DNA of 64,000 nucleotides from Mariniblastus sp964414815. Lineage in GTDB: Bacteria > Planctomycetota > Planctomycetia > Pirellulales > Pirellulaceae. Below, in pieces: positions 53,928-63,830 of the stretch (positions are counted from its first letter, which is position 1; every line of letters begins with the position of its first letter). Under the pieces are notes generated by a model. It had not been told where the DNA came from. It saw only the letters and a program-made list of their open reading frames with translations, and ran no database searches. Both the position numbers and the translations under genes were made by a program. The stretch spans positions 137,204 through 201,203 of the forward strand of contig CAYPXY010000004.1 in NCBI GenBank assembly GCA_964414815.1. Reading direction: 5' to 3'.

Positions 53928-54773
53928 GTGAGAAGGCAATCTGGTATGAGTCAGGCCGATGCAGGTCAGACACGTTTGGGTCAAAATCGTTTGACGAGAA
54001 GGGGTCGATGGCTGTCACCGTGGTTGAGTTCTCTGGTCATAGCCGGATGGATGGTGGTGTTAGCGGCACCGTGTCAGGCTCAGGAGGAAGGCCCAGAACC
54101 GGAGACGCCGGAGTTTGCCTGTGCCGTTGCTCCAGTGTATCCGGCAACGGAAACCATCTTATGCGAGGTCAGTGTAGCGGAGTTGACTCCCTGCTGTGAT
54201 TGTACTTGGACGGAGGCTCCCGAACTTTCGACCTGCGATCCCTACGATCCAGGTAACCCTCCCCCACCACCAACGTCCGAGACGACCGTGCATCCCTGTC
54301 CGCCTCGCGTTGGCGACTGCACGGCAATCCCGGTTCAAGGCTATTTGACAACTCCCTTTTGTGGCAACCCACTCAGTGAGGCAATGACGCTTCCGCTGAT
54401 CACCGATGCCGTGACCGAAGGGCCTGCCATCGAAAATTGCGGTGAGTGTGATTCGATGGGGTCTTGTAGTGCCGGTACCTGTTCAACGAGTAGGGATTTG
54501 CTGAAATCGAATGCTTACTGGAACTATGCTCCGCCGATTGCTGTCAATCGCTATCTGATGCCGTCCAATCAAGTCGATGCGTTTGCCTTCGGGCGTGGCA
54601 TGGCCTCGGACTTTGATTTTCGTGTCACCTTTTATCCCAATACGACTGCCGGGGATGTGGCTTTGCTGGTCGATCCGCAACTGGGCCGGGTCCAGTACCT
54701 GACTGATGCCAACCTTTCACTCAGAACGCCATCGAAAACGATCCGACCTTGCAATGGCAACTGGACACGATGA
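53928..54773 (+). CDS. RHS protein, N-terminal part (split by frameshift)
   Basis: 281 aa from a GTG at 53928 with AAGGAG seven bases upstream. It has an N-terminal basic stretch, a signal peptide (WLSSLVIAGWMVVLAAPCQAQ), a Pro-, Thr- and Cys-rich secreted segment (paired cysteines, PPPPP), and then sequence typical of the entry into RHS/YD proteins (AFAFGRGMASDFDFRVTFY ... QLGRVQYLTDAN). From ~LSLRTPSK the translation no longer looks like RHS and ends at a TGA, while the RHS frame continues from ~54720 in the +2 frame as AIENDPTLQWQLDTMTDLYGN. The two pieces are therefore the parts of one gene, separated by a frameshift in about 54711-54770, possibly with a deletion of one segment of YD-repeat lead. 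Confidence 0.7.
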   Translation: MRRQSGMSQADAGQTRLGQNRLTRRGRWLSPWLSSLVIAGWMVVLAAPCQAQEEGPEPETPEFACAVAPVYPATETILCEVSVAELTPCCDCTWTEAPELSTCDPYDPGNPPPPPTSETTVHPCPPRVGDCTAIPVQGYLTTPFCGNPLSEAMTLPLITDAVTEGPAIENCGECDSMGSCSAGTCSTSRDLLKSNAYWNYAPPIAVNRYLMPSNQVDAFAFGRGMASDFDFRVTFYPNTTAGDVALLVDPQLGRVQYLTDANLSLRTPSKTIRPCNGNWTR

Positions 54774-57700
54774 CGGACCTGTACGGCAACACGGCTGAAT
54801 TCACTTATCACAACAGTCAAATCGGTGGCCGCTGGGTGGTCTCGGAGATTGATTTCAATTCCGGTGACATCGTGTTGGAATACGACTACAACAACAGTGG
54901 CTTTCTGGAAACGGTCGAGCGAAATGAAGAAGTTAAATCAACCTACAGCTATGATGTTGATACTTTTTATAACGCCGCAACGTTGACCTGGCACGAGCGG
55001 ATGCGAACTGGCCATGATGCCAACGACACACTGCTGCTGTCGGTGGACTATCAGTCCGGGGATGGCACGGTGGTCAACCAGTTTGCCAATATCCTGTATG
55101 GCCGCAAGAATGGCTTGGGGCAAATCAAGAGCATGATTTATCCCGATCAACAGAATCCAGGCTGGTTCGACGTCCTGACGGCAGGACGGTTGACACGGGT
55201 GAAATACGGTCAATCGGTCCAGCATTATACGTCCTATGTGGGAGGCAATCCCGGTCCGCTGGAGGACAGCTATGCTTCCAACCCCGGCATCTCCGCAACA
55301 CAAATGCGGCGGGCCCAGCCTCCGGTAACGATTGATGAAACCGGCTATCAAATCACCAACACCTACGATTCGGCCGGCAATCTGATTGGCAAGACGTATC
55401 CTGATTCAAGTTACGAGAAATGGATTTACAATTCCATTGGTCAGGCAACTTACTATCGCGACCGGGCGGGGTTTGTGACGGTCACCGAGTACAACAACGC
55501 TTTCCAGCCGGTTCGAGTGATCCGGGGGATGACAGATCCAAGCGGAACTGGCAGTCCGACGGCAACATCCGAAGCGGTACAGGACATCTTTGGCTACTAT
55601 GGCACCAGCCATGCCAACGAAGGTCAATTAGCCTGGAGTGCGACGACCGCCTACAGTGGTGGCTCGTTCAGTGCCCCATCTACTGATCTACGAACGGACT
55701 ACACTTACAATGCCAATCAGCGATTGATCAAGATTCAAACACCCACTCCGCATCGAGGATCGATCAGTCTGCCGGGTGGTTTTGCAGCTCGGCCTCAGGT
55801 GGAGTTCGGCTGGACCGGAGGTTTGAAAACCAGTGAAACGAATCAGCTTGGTCATACCACTTATTTTTCGTATGACGAACTGGGAAGATTGGTCGAAACC
55901 CTTTATTCCGACAGCACGAAGGCACAAGTTTATTACGACGACGTGAACCGCAAGGTTTATCGCCGCGACCGCACCGGAAGAGTTTCGTTGTCGGTATATG
56001 GTCCTTCGGGCCGGTTGTCGATGCAATATGCGGCCTATGGAACCGATGCCGACTTGAGCGATGGCACGGTCAGTCAGATTAACGCGCTGGCCGACAGTCA
56101 ATACACCAGTTACGGTTATGGCGTGGGTGATTCCCAGCCCGTGCTGATCAACCGGGGCGGAGCCGTGACCACGATAGCGCTGGATTATCGGGGCCGTCCG
56201 GTTGAGCAGCATCAACACGTTCGTTCCGATGATTTTACGTTGACGACCTTGACGAACTATGTCGGCAATCAGCGGTTCTACACGACCAACAAAGTGGGTA
56301 GTCACGAAGTCCGAACCTACTACGGTTATTCAGCAGATCGCCAGACAGTGCGAACCATTCAAACCCGCAAGCCGGGGGTGACGTTTGGCAACAATGCTGC
56401 GATCTTGAGTGCTACCCGACAAACAGGCGCCGATCCAGACTACATCATCAACGATGCAGTGCGGGATATTCGCGGCCAGATTGTCCAGCTTGTTGATCCG
56501 CTAGGGATTGAATCGCTAACAACCTATGACGCACTGGGAAGAAGTCTAATTCAGGCTCGCAGCAAGGGAAGTCTCGAACTGGTTTCCGAATCGGTTTACG
56601 ACCACTTGGGCAACGTGATTGAAACAACTTCTGAAATCGGTCTGGTGACGGAGATGGAATATGATCCGGCAGGGAACCTGAAAGTTCGCACCGTAGCACC
56701 GGGAACGTCCGATGAACTGGAGTGGAGTTACTGCTACGATTTGGACGGCCATCTACTGACCGAAACGGCGCCGGGAAGTGCGGTGACCACCCATGTAAGG
56801 GAGACGTGCTGTAGCCTGACTGAAGGAATCAAAAACGCCTTGGGCCACGGCACCATTGTCAATAAGGATTCAACGGGCCGGACGGTACATACGGCGACGG
56901 TCAAGGATTTCGACGAACATACCAATCTACTCAATCCGCTTGATGGAAAAACGCTCTCCGAACAGACCACTCGTTACGGAGTTGATGGCCGGGTGCAATA
57001 CCAGACGCACTGGAAGGTACCGCTGGGAGCGATCAACCGCAACGATCCACCGATTGCCGGTCTCAACAGTGTACCGGTGGGTGATGGTCTGACAACCCAG
57101 TATGTCTATTTCCGGGGGATCACCAACGAACAGGAGGTCGAATACTCCCGAACCATCAACCTGCTCGGTGGAGACACGGAAGATGTGTCCATCGATGCAG
57201 CCTTGGCGAAACTCTATTCGTCCATTGCTTCAGGCGGAGTCAATTGGGAGTTTGGTGATTCGAGTTGCGGCAGTGCAACGGTGGTGATTGCACCCGATGA
57301 AAAGACCATGCAGGTTTCGATCTCGGATGCGGCGGGCCGCACCGTGATGCAGGCCACGATGACGGGGCCAACCGCAACCACACCCAATCAGTTGGTGAAC
57401 TGGAGTTGCACCCGCTATGACGACATCGACACTGCGACCAATGCCATCCACACGCTTAAAACGAGTCAAATCGATCCCGACGGCAAGGTGGTCGCGTCCT
57501 TCGCCGATGGCTTGGGACGAACGATTGCGGTGGTCGATCAATTGGGCAAAAAGTCTACGAGTCAATTCGATTCGGGCGGTAATCTGCTCAAGTCAATCAA
57601 CGCGCTCAGCAAGGAAACCATTTATACTTACGACGGTCTAGGCCGACAATTGACGGTCAAAGACCCACTCAACAACACGCAGACAACAGTTTACGATCCC

Positions 57701-60046
57701 GATACGGGACAAGTCACGCAGCGGAAGGATGCCAAAAATGTTTCAACCTACTTCGCCTACGATGGTATGGGACGCAACACAACCACCACGGATCGCTTGG
57801 GCAAGGTCACCACGCGGACTTACGATAGCGCCGGTAGATTGGGGACCATTGTGGATGCCCAAAGCAAAACCACCACCTACGGCTATGACCTATTGGGTCA
57901 GCGAACCAGTGTTACGCTTCCCGATACATCCAGCAAGACGTTTGAATTCGACGCAGCCGGTCGGGTGACGAAGGTGACCCTTGAATCGGGAATCACCCAG
58001 AAAACGATCTATGAATTCTCAGGTGTCGTAGACAAGATCGAGTATCGTGACGACAGCAATACGCTGACCGGAACCGACGACTTTACATACAACGCCCTGC
58101 TTCAGCGTACCGCAGCCACCAGTCGCTACGGCGTGGTCAATGGCTGGACTTACGATGACCTGGGGCGAACACTTACAGAGTCAACCACTTACAGCGGCAA
58201 GACCTACACGGTCGGTTACGGCTACGATTCACGGGGGCGACTGGAAGAGATCACCTATCCTTCCGGTCGCAAGGCCGAATACACCTTTGACGAGCGAAGT
58301 GCGATTGACCTGATCAAGTGGGACAGCGCGCAAATCGAGAATCGGGGCTACGATGACACCGGAAGGTTGACCAGTGTGGATCGACCAGGCGTTGACGAAA
58401 CTCGCGGTTATGATGACGCTGGCCGATTGACCTCCATCGGCAACACCAACGTCGGCACGGCAACGTACACCTATGATGCCAACCACAACAAGCTGAGCGA
58501 ATCCTGGAGTGGCGCGATGGCGGCCTGGAGTTTTACCACCGAGAACGGGGGCACCTACACCAGCGGCTACGATGCCGAAGACAGGTTCCGTAACTTCATC
58601 CAGTCAGGACAAAGCAAGTCGCTTTACCTCGATCGCTCCGACATCGGAAACATCACCAACTATCAGATGAACTCGAATAATTCGTATCGAACGTACAACA
58701 ACGTCCATGCCTTGACCAATGTCGGCGGAACCGGCCAGACATTCGATGACGATGGGAATCTGACCGCATCTTATCATGGCCATACGCTCGGATGGGATGA
58801 GACAGGCATGTTGAAACAGGTGGTCGTGCCGAGCTCCCCGAGTGCTGGTTTCGAAGGCACCAACGAGTACGGCTACGATGCCACTCAGCGGCGAATCTTC
58901 AAGAAGATCACTCGCAGCAGCACCATTGCCGAGCATGTCGTCTCCATCTACGCCGGACCAAATCTGATCGCTGAATACGATGCCGGTGCAAATGCCGGTT
59001 CACCGAGTCAGGAATACGTTTACGCACAGGAAATCGATTCGCTGGTGCTGCTGGTTCGCAGCGGCGGCAGCCAGAAGCTGACCATCACCCGCAACCAGCA
59101 GTGGAGCGTGACGGCGCTTTGCGATCTCTCCGCCGGAACCGTTCTGGAGCGTTACACTTACGACGCCTTCGGGAAACGAACGATCCTGGCTGCCGATGGT
59201 TCGACGGTGCGCAGCACCAGTTCGTACAACATGCCATTCGGCTACACCTCGCGGCAACACGATCCCGAGACGGGACTGATGTACTTCCGGGCGCGATACT
59301 ACGATCCGTCAACCGGTGAGTTCCTCTCGCAGGATCCGCTGGAATATGTCGATGGCATGAGCCAGTACAGGGGGTATTTTGTTGGAGTTGGAATTGATCC
59401 TTTCGGACTAGATTTTATCGCAATATCGGATAGGTTGATCCAAACCGACCCAATCGAAATTGACATTCTTGGACGAAAGTTCGTTATCATCGCGCGAACG
59501 ATTTTCTTTCACTACTCTGTTGAGTTTTGGACTTGCCCGTGTGGCATTCACGACGGACGCCCTAAACAGGGCGTGCTTATTTCACGAGACAGTGCATTGG
59601 CTACAAATTGCACACCGACCGAGACAACTGAACTAGTTGCGGATCTTCGATGGCAGGCCATGGCCAGCGTCGCGAGGTTCCCTGCGATAAATGTTCCGGT
59701 CATGATTTCTAGCATCCATTATCCTGGAGACTTACCTAACAATACGCGGCTGGTCCCGTTGTTTGTTGGCGACTTTAATTCCGTAAACGACAAATGGCAG
59801 GATGTCCTGACTCAGGCACGCACGTACGAATGGGCAGAACAACGAGGTGCCGAGTTTGCGAATTGGACCAGATCGCTTTACAACCCGTTCCAAACAAATA
59901 GCAATACTTTTGCAAAGCAAGTAGTAACTGGAGCTGGACTCCCATGGATCAATATGCCTGGAAGCCATCCACAGACTCACAGAGTACCCAGCCAAAACTG
60001 GTATCCGTTTGTAACGTTTACCGGAGCAGTACCAACTCCCCGATAG
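54749..60046 (+). CDS. Giant RHS/YD-repeat protein with unrelated C-terminal tip
   Basis: 1765 aa in frame from TTG 54749 (a continuation of the preceding reading frame, not a true start). It consists of ~35 YD-repeats of the type xxYxYDxxGRLxxxxxxxG, e.g. TYDSAGNLIGKTYPDSSYEK, ending with the RHS-associated core: GYTSRQHDPETGLMYFRARYYDPSTGEF then LSQDPLEY...GIDPFGL. The core is followed by a ~212-residue tip (from ~1554), with a CPC motif and no recognised domain; its DNA is visibly more AT-rich. RHS cages enclose and release C-terminal toxins or surface adhesins; cleavage usually happens at DPxGL, which is where the tip begins. A secreted DUF1579-SUMF1 protein gene starts 12 bases after. 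Confidence 0.92.
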   Translation: MQWQLDTMTDLYGNTAEFTYHNSQIGGRWVVSEIDFNSGDIVLEYDYNNSGFLETVERNEEVKSTYSYDVDTFYNAATLTWHERMRTGHDANDTLLLSVDYQSGDGTVVNQFANILYGRKNGLGQIKSMIYPDQQNPGWFDVLTAGRLTRVKYGQSVQHYTSYVGGNPGPLEDSYASNPGISATQMRRAQPPVTIDETGYQITNTYDSAGNLIGKTYPDSSYEKWIYNSIGQATYYRDRAGFVTVTEYNNAFQPVRVIRGMTDPSGTGSPTATSEAVQDIFGYYGTSHANEGQLAWSATTAYSGGSFSAPSTDLRTDYTYNANQRLIKIQTPTPHRGSISLPGGFAARPQVEFGWTGGLKTSETNQLGHTTYFSYDELGRLVETLYSDSTKAQVYYDDVNRKVYRRDRTGRVSLSVYGPSGRLSMQYAAYGTDADLSDGTVSQINALADSQYTSYGYGVGDSQPVLINRGGAVTTIALDYRGRPVEQHQHVRSDDFTLTTLTNYVGNQRFYTTNKVGSHEVRTYYGYSADRQTVRTIQTRKPGVTFGNNAAILSATRQTGADPDYIINDAVRDIRGQIVQLVDPLGIESLTTYDALGRSLIQARSKGSLELVSESVYDHLGNVIETTSEIGLVTEMEYDPAGNLKVRTVAPGTSDELEWSYCYDLDGHLLTETAPGSAVTTHVRETCCSLTEGIKNALGHGTIVNKDSTGRTVHTATVKDFDEHTNLLNPLDGKTLSEQTTRYGVDGRVQYQTHWKVPLGAINRNDPPIAGLNSVPVGDGLTTQYVYFRGITNEQEVEYSRTINLLGGDTEDVSIDAALAKLYSSIASGGVNWEFGDSSCGSATVVIAPDEKTMQVSISDAAGRTVMQATMTGPTATTPNQLVNWSCTRYDDIDTATNAIHTLKTSQIDPDGKVVASFADGLGRTIAVVDQLGKKSTSQFDSGGNLLKSINALSKETIYTYDGLGRQLTVKDPLNNTQTTVYDPDTGQVTQRKDAKNVSTYFAYDGMGRNTTTTDRLGKVTTRTYDSAGRLGTIVDAQSKTTTYGYDLLGQRTSVTLPDTSSKTFEFDAAGRVTKVTLESGITQKTIYEFSGVVDKIEYRDDSNTLTGTDDFTYNALLQRTAATSRYGVVNGWTYDDLGRTLTESTTYSGKTYTVGYGYDSRGRLEEITYPSGRKAEYTFDERSAIDLIKWDSAQIENRGYDDTGRLTSVDRPGVDETRGYDDAGRLTSIGNTNVGTATYTYDANHNKLSESWSGAMAAWSFTTENGGTYTSGYDAEDRFRNFIQSGQSKSLYLDRSDIGNITNYQMNSNNSYRTYNNVHALTNVGGTGQTFDDDGNLTASYHGHTLGWDETGMLKQVVVPSSPSAGFEGTNEYGYDATQRRIFKKITRSSTIAEHVVSIYAGPNLIAEYDAGANAGSPSQEYVYAQEIDSLVLLVRSGGSQKLTITRNQQWSVTALCDLSAGTVLERYTYDAFGKRTILAADGSTVRSTSSYNMPFGYTSRQHDPETGLMYFRARYYDPSTGEFLSQDPLEYVDGMSQYRGYFVGVGIDPFGLDFIAISDRLIQTDPIEIDILGRKFVIIARTIFFHYSVEFWTCPCGIHDGRPKQGVLISRDSALATNCTPTETTELVADLRWQAMASVARFPAINVPVMISSIHYPGDLPNNTRLVPLFVGDFNSVNDKWQDVLTQARTYEWAEQRGAEFANWTRSLYNPFQTNSNTFAKQVVTGAGLPWINMPGSHPQTHRVPSQNWYPFVTFTGAVPTPR

Positions 60047-60057
60047 ACTTTAGTATC

Positions 60058-61419
60058 ATGAACACAATCTTCCATTTAGTTGTGGTTGTCTCACATATGT
60101 TCGTCCCGTTTGGCTCAGTTTCGGCGCAAGTTAGCGATGGACACCAATTCCTTGCTAGACTAGTCGGACATTGGGACGCACAAATCGAAAATTGGGGATG
60201 GCCAGAAGCCAAATCGCCCACCAAATTCTCTGGTGAAGAGATCATCACAATGCTCGGTGAATATTGGCTGCAAAGTGAATTGACAATTGATTCGTTTGAC
60301 AAAGGTGTGTTTAGTCATTGGAGCCTGGGTTATTCACCCGTCGAAAAAAAATATAATGGGATAAAGATTTGTGCCATTAGTCCCTATTGCGAAAATCAGA
60401 GTGGAAGCATTGATTCAACGGGAAATGTGTTGACGCTGTTGACAATTGACAGAGAGGTCATTGAAGGTAAAGACATCGTTGAAGGAAAATTGATAATTGA
60501 GATTATAGATGTTGACCACTGGAAGTCGACCTTTTTTAGGAAAATAAACGATTCTGGCGAGTATTGGAAATCGACGGAGATTAAATACGTTCGAAAAAAC
60601 GAGGCGGAGCAATTTTGTACGCAGCGTCAGCAAGACGTTAACTTTCCGAAAGAGATGACCAACAGTATCGGAATGAAGCTTGTGTTGATTCCCAAGGGGA
60701 CTTTCACGATGGGCGAGCCGCCTAGCCAAGAAGGATTGCTAGAGGAATTGAAAGATAACGAACGTCAGCACGAGGTGACGATCAGCAAAGATTACTTTCT
60801 CGGCATTCATGAGGTGACACAGGCTCAATACGAGAAGGTGATGGGTAGGAATCCGAGCCAATTTCAGGGCGACAAAGTTGCGGAGCGCCTTCCAATAACA
60901 GGAAGCGTGGGGAAGGAGATGAACTCGTCAAACTACCCAGTGGACAGCGTTTCATGGGAAGATGCAGTTGAGTTTTGCAAGCGATTGTCGGCCCTCCCGG
61001 AAGAAAAAAAAGCAGGCCGGCTCTATCGTTTGCCAACCGAAGCGGAGTGGGAATACGCTTGTCGTGCAAGTAGCAAAACGAGGTACAGTTATGGCGATGA
61101 TGCGAAGTCGCTCGGAGATTATGCCTGGTTTCTTCAGGGACCCGCCGTCGGCCCGCAATCAGTTGGCCAGAAGAAACCGAATGCCTGGGGCCTGTATGAT
61201 ATGCATGGTAACATTTGGGAGTGGTGCTCGGACTGGTGGGACATTTATCCAGAGGGTGCCGCGACCGATCCGGTTGGTCCTGGTAAGGGCTCACAACGCG
61301 TGGTACGTGGCGGTGGTTGGGAGAGCAACGCTGTGTATTGCCGGTCGGCGATGCGGTTCGCGGTGGACCCGTCCTACAGTGACGTATGCTATGGCTTCCG
61401 CGTTGTCACCGGACCATGA
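60058..61419 (+). CDS. Secreted DUF1579-SUMF1 (formylglycine-enzyme-like) protein
   Basis: 453 aa starting MNTIFHLVVVVSHMFVP (signal peptide, cleavage near VSAQV). Residues ~25-175 resemble DUF1579 (RLVGHWDAQIENW... LGYSPVEKKYNG), and ~195-453 a FGE-sulfatase/SUMF1 domain: MKLVLIPKGTFTMGEPPSQE, YRLPTEAEWEYACRASSKTR, NAWGLYDMHGNIWEWCSDWW, RVVRGGGWESNAVYCRSAMR. The second catalytic Cys of true formylglycine-generating enzymes does not stand out, so a lectin-like or other non-heme use of the fold is more likely. ATG 60058 follows the RHS stop by 12 bases, an operon-like spacing. Base composition is closer to the RHS tip than to the backbone, so the two were probably acquired together. Confidence 0.8.
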   Translation: MNTIFHLVVVVSHMFVPFGSVSAQVSDGHQFLARLVGHWDAQIENWGWPEAKSPTKFSGEEIITMLGEYWLQSELTIDSFDKGVFSHWSLGYSPVEKKYNGIKICAISPYCENQSGSIDSTGNVLTLLTIDREVIEGKDIVEGKLIIEIIDVDHWKSTFFRKINDSGEYWKSTEIKYVRKNEAEQFCTQRQQDVNFPKEMTNSIGMKLVLIPKGTFTMGEPPSQEGLLEELKDNERQHEVTISKDYFLGIHEVTQAQYEKVMGRNPSQFQGDKVAERLPITGSVGKEMNSSNYPVDSVSWEDAVEFCKRLSALPEEKKAGRLYRLPTEAEWEYACRASSKTRYSYGDDAKSLGDYAWFLQGPAVGPQSVGQKKPNAWGLYDMHGNIWEWCSDWWDIYPEGAATDPVGPGKGSQRVVRGGGWESNAVYCRSAMRFAVDPSYSDVCYGFRVVTGP

Positions 61420-61562
61420 AAATTAGGAGTTAGTGAACCCGAAGTATTACGCGTTTCAAACTTTACCGTTTTTTCGGATGGGGTTGTCTTTGACGGCCGT
61501 TTCCCAAAAAGGTTCGCTTGGTCTCAGTTGAGGGATTTGAAAAATCCCTCACTGGAGACGAA

Positions 61563-62843
61563 GTGGCACACTTAACCAAGGATGAAATCGTGACGCTTCA
61601 AACGCTTGGCCAGAAAGGCCAATCCGGTCGGGCCATCGCCCGCCAACTTAATGTGACTGAGGGGACGGTTCGCTATCACCGTCGCCGGCAATCATCGGGT
61701 GCATCCGATGGTCGCAAAAAACGCTCTCTGATTGAACAGCAGTCGCTGGTGGAAGTGGTTCGGTACTGGTGGCAATCGCAGCTTGACCTTCTGCCAGTCG
61801 GACGTGCTCCCAACATTCACAAGCTATGGCAATTCCTGTTGGAAGACTACGATTACGGAGGCTCCTATAAATCGGTGGCCAAGTATGTTCGCACGGCTTT
61901 TGACAAGCCCAAGCTGCGTCCCTTTCGTCGGATCGAAACGCCTCCTGGGGCGCAGACGCAGAGTGACTGGATGGAGCAAACAGTCGTTATCGACGGTCAG
62001 GCCACCAAAGTATACGGCTTTGTGATGACGCTCAGCCACAGCCGGATGCCGGCGGTGATCTGGAGTCTGCGCATGACCCAGTTGGCTTGGCATCAGGTTC
62101 ACAATCAGGCGTTCGAGCGTTTGAAGGGCGTGGCGGCGGTTAACCGGATCGACAATCTCAAAACGGGAGTGGCTCAAGGTTCGGGCGTTTGGGGCAAGCA
62201 CAATGAAAGCTACGCAGCGTATGCCCGCACGATGGGCTTCCATATCGATCCCCACGAAGTCCGTCAGCCTCAGCAGAAAGGCAAAGTCGAACGGCGCGTC
62301 TCGGCGGTTCGCCAGTGCCTGGATTTGAACCAGAGCTTCGTGTCGCTCGAAGACTTACAAGCCCATACTGACGAGCGTTTGCTGGCCGATGCCCGAACTC
62401 GCAAGTGTCCGGTGACGGGGCGGAGTGTGTGGCAAACTTGGCAAGATGAAGTCCCGTTGCTTCGTCCGCTGCCCGCCACGCTGCCGCAGCCGTTTGATTT
62501 GATTCGAACGTGTCCGGTTCACAGCGACTGCACAGTCCGATTTGAAGGGCGAACTTACACGGTTCCGTTCGAATACGTTCGTGGCAGCGTGGAAGTCCGT
62601 GGCTGCAATGGTTTTATTCAAATCGTGGATCGCCATGACGGACGCGTCGTGCGGCAATATCCGCGTCAAACGGCCGAGTTACTACTGATCGATGCGAGTT
62701 GTTACGAAGGGGAATCGACGGCGACGGTGGCGGCCCCACGACCGCTGGGCCGGATCGCTCAGCGGCTGAGCGAGATCGCGGCGCTGCCGGTTCAACAACG
62801 TTCCATCGAAATCTATGCAGCGATTGCGGAGGTGGCCCGATGA
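61563..62843 (+). CDS. istA: IS21-family transposase IstA
   Basis: 426 aa from GTG 61563, chosen because GGAG lies five bases upstream; a TTG at 61518 in the same frame would add 15 residues. An N-terminal helix-turn-helix (QSGRAIARQLNVTEGTVRYH) precedes the DDE catalytic core: Asp in TQSDWMEQTVVID, Asp in NRIDNLKTGV, Glu in KGKVERRVSAV. The C-terminal domain (ADFVRFEGRTYTVPFEY type) matches IstA. The stop overlaps the istB start by four bases (ATGA). Integrity of the triad indicates a potentially active transposase. Confidence 0.92.
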   Translation: MAHLTKDEIVTLQTLGQKGQSGRAIARQLNVTEGTVRYHRRRQSSGASDGRKKRSLIEQQSLVEVVRYWWQSQLDLLPVGRAPNIHKLWQFLLEDYDYGGSYKSVAKYVRTAFDKPKLRPFRRIETPPGAQTQSDWMEQTVVIDGQATKVYGFVMTLSHSRMPAVIWSLRMTQLAWHQVHNQAFERLKGVAAVNRIDNLKTGVAQGSGVWGKHNESYAAYARTMGFHIDPHEVRQPQQKGKVERRVSAVRQCLDLNQSFVSLEDLQAHTDERLLADARTRKCPVTGRSVWQTWQDEVPLLRPLPATLPQPFDLIRTCPVHSDCTVRFEGRTYTVPFEYVRGSVEVRGCNGFIQIVDRHDGRVVRQYPRQTAELLLIDASCYEGESTATVAAPRPLGRIAQRLSEIAALPVQQRSIEIYAAIAEVAR

Positions 62844-63745
62844 AAATTGCCCAAACACGCAAGCTTCATGCGGCTGGCATTCTTCCCGCACCGTCCCCCA
62901 CTGAAAATGTGGAGTTACTTCGCCAACGTCTGGAGGCATTGCGCCTGATGTTCGCGGCTGAAGGTCGGGATGACTTGCTCGAACAATCGGTGAAACAGGA
63001 TTGGAACGCCACCCTGTTTCTCGACGCGTTGCTTCGTCTGGAACTGGAACGGCAGGAGGAACGTCGGGTGATGCAGGCGATTCGGATTTCGCACTTGCCG
63101 ACGGGCCCGACGATCAGCAATTTCGACTTTGCGTTTCAGCCCTCAATCTCCCGCAGTCAGCTCCAAACGCTGGCGACGGGTCAGTGGATTCGTGACGGCC
63201 AGAGCCTGTTGCTGCAAGGCCCTCCGGGGGTAGGCAAAACCCATCTGGCGGTAGGGTTGGCAATGCGAGCGATCGAAACGGGTTTCTCGGTGAGCTTCTA
63301 TCGATTGGATGAGTTGATGCATCAGTTGAAGCAGGATTCCGAGTTGAGTCCGGCCCGTCTGAAGCATCGCAAGTACATGGCGGTCAACCTCGTGATTCTG
63401 GACGAGTTTGGTTATCAGCCTCTGGATCGGGCGGAGTCGCATCTGTTGTTTCGAGTCGTGAATTATCGTTATACGAAAGGTCTTTCGATGGCGATTACGA
63501 CGAACAAGGGGATCGCCAGTTGGCCGTCGGTGCTTGCCGATGATGAGGTCTTGGCAGGCGCGATTCTGGATCGCTTGCTGCATTGTGCAACGGTGCTCAA
63601 TATTCAGGGTCGCAGTTACCGATTAAAAGAACTGGACGCTCAGGTTTCTGGTCAACCCACGACCCGAACGATGCCTGATCCGGTCTTGGAATCGAGGCCG
63701 GATTCCGATGGCCTCCGTGGGGGTTACTTACCTGGTCAAAGTTGA
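62840..63745 (+). CDS. istB: IS21-family helper ATPase IstB
   Basis: 301 aa from ATG 62840, overlapping the istA stop, a coupling typical for IS21. AAA+ motifs: Walker A GPPGVGKTHLAVGL near residue 130, Walker B LVILDEFGYQPLD near 185. The first ~70 residues are a helical IstA-interaction domain. IstB assembles on DNA and directs target choice of IstA. The frame is intact to the end. Confidence 0.92.
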   Translation: MKIAQTRKLHAAGILPAPSPTENVELLRQRLEALRLMFAAEGRDDLLEQSVKQDWNATLFLDALLRLELERQEERRVMQAIRISHLPTGPTISNFDFAFQPSISRSQLQTLATGQWIRDGQSLLLQGPPGVGKTHLAVGLAMRAIETGFSVSFYRLDELMHQLKQDSELSPARLKHRKYMAVNLVILDEFGYQPLDRAESHLLFRVVNYRYTKGLSMAITTNKGIASWPSVLADDEVLAGAILDRLLHCATVLNIQGRSYRLKELDAQVSGQPTTRTMPDPVLESRPDSDGLRGGYLPGQS

Positions 63746-63796
63746 AACCAGACAAGAAGTTCGGAAGGCCCACCCCATGCCCCTTCAAAGATTTTA

Positions 63797-63830
63797 AAAA
63801 AATTCCGCCCGCGCGCGGGCGGAATTTTTT
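63797..63830. terminator. Perfect palindrome, bidirectional terminator of the IS
   Basis: A-tract, GGC-rich stem and T-tract: AAAAAATTCCGCCCGCG, its complement and TTTTTT make a perfect 34-bp palindrome after istB, within the element. It should terminate transcription in both directions, isolating the IS from its neighbours. Confidence 0.75.
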
